DNA of 17,051 nt from an uncultured Lachnospiraceae bacterium. GTDB taxonomy: Bacteria > Bacillota > Clostridia > Lachnospirales > Lachnospiraceae. Location of the stretch: positions 1 to 17,051 of the forward strand of contig CASDUB010000274.1 in assembly GCA_949283905.1 (NCBI GenBank), given 5' to 3'. Shown piece after piece: positions 14,414-17,051 of this stretch. The notes beneath the pieces were generated by a model that saw only the letters and a program-made list of their open reading frames with translations, did no database searches and was not told the origin of the DNA. The translations under genes were made by a program, and so were the position numbers. Position 1 is the first letter of the stretch. Every line of letters starts with the position of its first letter.

Positions 14414-15559
14414 ATGAAAAAAATAGCGATCATGGGTTCTACGGGATCAATCGGAACTCAAACACTTGATATCGTACGTCATTACGATGAATTTAAAGTT
14501 GTAGGCCTGAGCGCCGGAAAAAATATAGATTTACTGGAAAAACAGGCAAGAGAATTCTTGCCTGAACTTGTTGTAATAGAAAATAAAAAAGATGCAGACA
14601 CACTGAGGTCACATTTATCGGATACAAATATTAAAGTTGCTTCGGGTATGGAAGGACTTATTGAACTTGCTCAGCTGGAATCTTCTGATATCTTTGTAAC
14701 GGCAATAGTCGGTATGATAGGTATCAGACCTACTGTAGCTGCAATTAAATCGGGAAAAGATATTGCTCTTGCCAACAAGGAGACCCTTGTCACAGCGGGT
14801 CACATCATTATGCCGCTGGCAAAAGAAAAGAGTGTAAACATTATCCCTGTTGACAGCGAGCACAGCGCGATATTTCAATGTCTTCAGGGAACTCCGAAAA
14901 CTTCTCCGATATATAAAATATGGCTTACTGCTTCAGGAGGAGCTTTCAGAGGTAAAAAAACAGCTGACCTCGTTAATGTACGCGCAAAGGACGCCCTTGT
15001 GAACCCAAATTGGTCGATGGGAAACAAAGTAACGATAGATTCAGCGTCGCTTTGCAATAAAGGTCTTGAAGTAATAGAGGCTCACTGGCTTTTTGATGTT
15101 GATATAGATCAGATTTCCGTAGTTTTGCAGCCTCAGAGCATCGTTCACTCCATGGTTGAATTTGAAGACACGGCAGTGATCGCGCAGCTTGGAACACCTG
15201 ATATGCATGTCGCGATACAATATGCATTGACATATCCGAACAGATATTATACTAAAACGGAACGATTGGACTTTCTTAAATTAAGTTCAATTGCTTTTGA
15301 AGAGCCTGATACCGATACATTCAGAGGATTGCCTCTTGCAATAGAAGCCGGAAAGATCGGCGGTTCGATGCCCACAGTGTTTAATGCTTCGAATGAAGCT
15401 GCCGTCGATAAATTTATGAGAGGTCAGATCGGATTTTTAGATATATATAAAATAATAGAGGAATCATTAAATCATCATTCTAATATAGATGATCCTTCAT
15501 TAGAAGAAATTCTCGAGGTTGAAAGGCTTACCCATGAATTTATCGAAAGTAGGTGGTAA
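14414..15559 (+). CDS. dxr: 1-deoxy-D-xylulose 5-phosphate reductoisomerase
   Basis: Rearranges and reduces DXP to 2-C-methyl-D-erythritol 4-phosphate with NADPH, the committed step of the MEP isoprenoid pathway whose products feed UppS. The 381-residue protein is within the family range. It shows the N-terminal NADPH motif GSTGSIGTQTLDIV (8-21), ALANKETLV (118-126), the metal-binding D147-S-E149-H in PVDSEHSAIFQ, LTASGGAFR (substrate loop), and NPNWSMGNKVTIDSASL with NKGLE (metal ligand E219). The start follows AAAGGT with a 7-8-base gap. Its last seven bases overlap the annotated start of rseP. Confidence 0.97.
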   Translation: MKKIAIMGSTGSIGTQTLDIVRHYDEFKVVGLSAGKNIDLLEKQAREFLPELVVIENKKDADTLRSHLSDTNIKVASGMEGLIELAQLESSDIFVTAIVGMIGIRPTVAAIKSGKDIALANKETLVTAGHIIMPLAKEKSVNIIPVDSEHSAIFQCLQGTPKTSPIYKIWLTASGGAFRGKKTADLVNVRAKDALVNPNWSMGNKVTIDSASLCNKGLEVIEAHWLFDVDIDQISVVLQPQSIVHSMVEFEDTAVIAQLGTPDMHVAIQYALTYPNRYYTKTERLDFLKLSSIAFEEPDTDTFRGLPLAIEAGKIGGSMPTVFNASNEAAVDKFMRGQIGFLDIYKIIEESLNHHSNIDDPSLEEILEVERLTHEFIESRW

Positions 15560-16848
15560 TCCTGATAATCATTATAGGGCTGCTTATTTTAAGCGCCACA
15601 ATTATGTTTCATGAACTTGGACATTTTATTTTCGCCAAGTTATGTAAAGTTAAAGTAAATGAGTTCGCTCTCGGAATGGGACCGAAGATCCTTTCGTTTC
15701 AAAAAGGTGAAACGACCTATGCATTAAGACTTTTTCCCATCGGCGGCATGTGCGCGATGCAGGGTGAGGATGACGACGATGACAGCGAAGGGAGTTTCCA
15801 GAAGGCAAAGGTATGGCAGAGAATCCTTATCGTTGCCGCAGGACCTGTCTTTAACTTTATACTTGCTTTTATAATAGCTTTGATCGTTATTTTCAGTACC
15901 GGAGTCGATCCCGCAAGGATTGTAGAGGTTAACACGGATTCCCCGGCGTATTCCGCAGGACTTAGGGAAGGTGACATAATAACAAAATATGAAGGAAATG
16001 GCGTTTCTAACGCGCGTGAGCTCTATATGTATTATGTCTTCGACGGTCTTCCGGAAGATTCTATAGATCTTGAAGTTCAGCGAGGAAGTGAAAAATTCGA
16101 TCTGAGTTTTTCACCGCAGATCACCGAACAATATATGCTGGGTATAAATTACAGCACTGAAAGCGACAGTGTAACTATAACAGGATTCAGTGACGAATCA
16201 CCGCTACGCGATGCCGGTCTTGAAGCCGGCGATACGATCACATCGATCAACGGAAACGATGTAAGTACGGTCGATAAGTTTGATGAATATATTGAAAATA
16301 ATCCTCTTGACGGTTCTGTACTTGAAATAGAATACGAAAGAGAAGGTTTGTCATATAAAACAGAAGCATCACCGATAATAACGGAATCAATGAACGGCGG
16401 TTTTGCTTTTAATATGGCAAGGGAAAAAGCAGATTTCGGCACGTCTGTTTCTTACAGTTTCGGTGAGATAAAATACTGGATCAACACTACGATTAAATCT
16501 ATCGGAGGATTGTTTACTGGCAGATTTGCCGTCACTGATCTTTCGGGTCCGGTCGGAGTCGTAAGCGCAATAGGAGATGTATATGAATCAGCCAAGCCTG
16601 CCGGAGGCTTTACGGTACTCATGTCATTGCTCAATATTGTAATTCTGCTTTCGGCAAACTTAGGAGTCATGAACCTGCTTCCTCTTCCTGCACTTGACGG
16701 AGGACGGCTGATATTCCTGTTTATAGAGCTTTTCCGCCGAAAGCCATGCAATCAGCGTATCGAAGGAACAATACATTTCATTGGAATTGTGGCTTTATTG
16801 GGACTTGCGGTATTTGTAGCATTCAATGATGTTTTAAAACTATTCTGA
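15553..16848 (+). CDS. rseP: Site-2-type intramembrane zinc metalloprotease RseP
   Basis: Cuts membrane-embedded substrates such as anti-sigma factors or signal-peptide remnants. The 431-residue protein has the HELGH zinc motif at 20-24 in the first membrane segment, two PDZ domains (about 119-190 and 205-275), and the C-terminal LPLPALDGGR motif with zinc ligand D382 between membrane helices. An acidic loop EDDDDDSEG (75-83) precedes the second segment. The start is uncertain: GTG at 15553 overlaps dxr by seven bases but has almost no gap from the purine-rich AAAGTAGG. A start at CTG 15562, five bases after AGGTGG, would also keep the first helix. ATG 15604 would destroy it. Function within the family (stress signalling or signal-peptide clearance) cannot be specified. 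Confidence 0.94.
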   Translation: MVILIIIIGLLILSATIMFHELGHFIFAKLCKVKVNEFALGMGPKILSFQKGETTYALRLFPIGGMCAMQGEDDDDDSEGSFQKAKVWQRILIVAAGPVFNFILAFIIALIVIFSTGVDPARIVEVNTDSPAYSAGLREGDIITKYEGNGVSNARELYMYYVFDGLPEDSIDLEVQRGSEKFDLSFSPQITEQYMLGINYSTESDSVTITGFSDESPLRDAGLEAGDTITSINGNDVSTVDKFDEYIENNPLDGSVLEIEYEREGLSYKTEASPIITESMNGGFAFNMAREKADFGTSVSYSFGEIKYWINTTIKSIGGLFTGRFAVTDLSGPVGVVSAIGDVYESAKPAGGFTVLMSLLNIVILLSANLGVMNLLPLPALDGGRLIFLFIELFRRKPCNQRIEGTIHFIGIVALLGLAVFVAFNDVLKLF

Positions 16849-16883
16849 TCCGGTTTTTCTGTTTATATCATTTCAAATAGTTT

Positions 16884-16912
16884 TTGACTTTGACTCGATA
16901 CCATAATATAAT
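16884..16912 (+). promoter_or_regulatory. Near-consensus sigma-A promoter for purA
   Basis: TTGACT (16884-16889), a 17-base spacer and a perfect TATAAT (16907-16912). The predicted start is near 16919, giving a leader of about 46 bases, too short for a purine riboswitch. No clear terminator separates rseP from this promoter. Confidence 0.88.
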
Positions 16913-16964
16913 TATTTTGTCATTTTTTGTTTGACGTAAAAAATCTCTTTAGGAGGCTGATATA

Positions 16965-17051
16965 ATGTCTAATTGTGCAATCGTAGGAGTAAACTGGGGC
17001 GACGAAGGAAAAGGCCGTATGGTCGATCTTCTTACTGAGGATTACGATATA
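16965..17051 (+). CDS. purA: Adenylosuccinate synthetase, N-terminal 29 codons (cut by window end)
   Basis: Joins IMP and aspartate using GTP, the first committed step from IMP to AMP. Only 29 residues are present, but they contain the diagnostic N-terminal motif [13 protein letters not shown] (11-23), with D13 and K16 at the catalytic positions of the family. AGGAGG lies 8 bases before the ATG. The gene has its own strong promoter and probably starts a new transcription unit. It is incomplete only because the window ends. Confidence 0.93.
   Translation, partial: MSNCAIVGVNWGDEGKGRMVDLLTEDYDI

Noticed and set aside
16922..16944. AT-only inverted repeat (ATTTTTT/AAAAAAT) in the purA leader
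   Set aside because: Seven A-T pairs in an AT-rich leader are weak and expected by chance; no binding site is recognisable.

Overview
The window reads as chromosomal DNA of a low-GC Gram-positive bacterium of class Clostridia, most likely family Lachnospiraceae. The basis is the AT-leaning codon use, strong AGGAGG-type ribosome binding sites, sigma-A-like promoters, the cdaA-cdaR pair, and an aspartate kinase and dUTPase of clostridial type. The family name is my inference from recalled protein sequences, not from a search. All genes are on the + strand, packed tightly with several stop/start overlaps. There is no mobile element, CRISPR array, tRNA or rRNA, and no gene-free stretch longer than about 200 bases.

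Layout. (1) 33-1412: a polytopic membrane protein resembling GT-C glycosyltransferases, ending at a hairpin. (2) 1457-6224: a candidate promoter followed by an apparent operon of two uncharacterised membrane proteins, cdaA (c-di-AMP synthase), cdaR (its membrane-anchored regulator) and an rfbD-like dTDP-4-dehydrorhamnose reductase. (3) 6268-11407: a strong promoter, an rpsO leader that can fold over its own ribosome binding site, rpsO (S15), a 97-nt imperfect hairpin, pnp (PNPase), dut (dUTPase), a DUF5662/HD-like protein and aspartate kinase, ending in a hairpin terminator. (4) 11424-16848: a palindromic element, a candidate promoter, pyrH and frr, then a textbook rho-independent terminator placed directly before the uppS ribosome binding site, then uppS, cdsA, dxr and rseP. 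(5) 16884-17051: a near-consensus promoter and the first 29 codons of purA, cut by the window edge.

How the genes fit together. Region 2 joins c-di-AMP signalling to envelope biology. Region 3 couples ribosomal protein S15 to the RNA-degrading PNPase, as in many bacteria, and carries two candidate RNA control elements. It is followed by nucleotide-pool and aspartate-family amino-acid genes. Region 4 is the conserved UMP kinase/ribosome recycling/isoprenoid/phospholipid/site-2 protease block: dxr begins the MEP isoprenoid route, uppS uses its products to build undecaprenyl diphosphate, and cdsA makes CDP-diacylglycerol.

Most genes here are housekeeping. The parts most worth a second look are the two unknown membrane proteins that precede cdaA, the rpsO leader, the long rpsO-pnp stem-loop, the dut/DUF5662 pairing, and the terminator that apparently interrupts frr-uppS. 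I saw no clearly new defence or mobile system.
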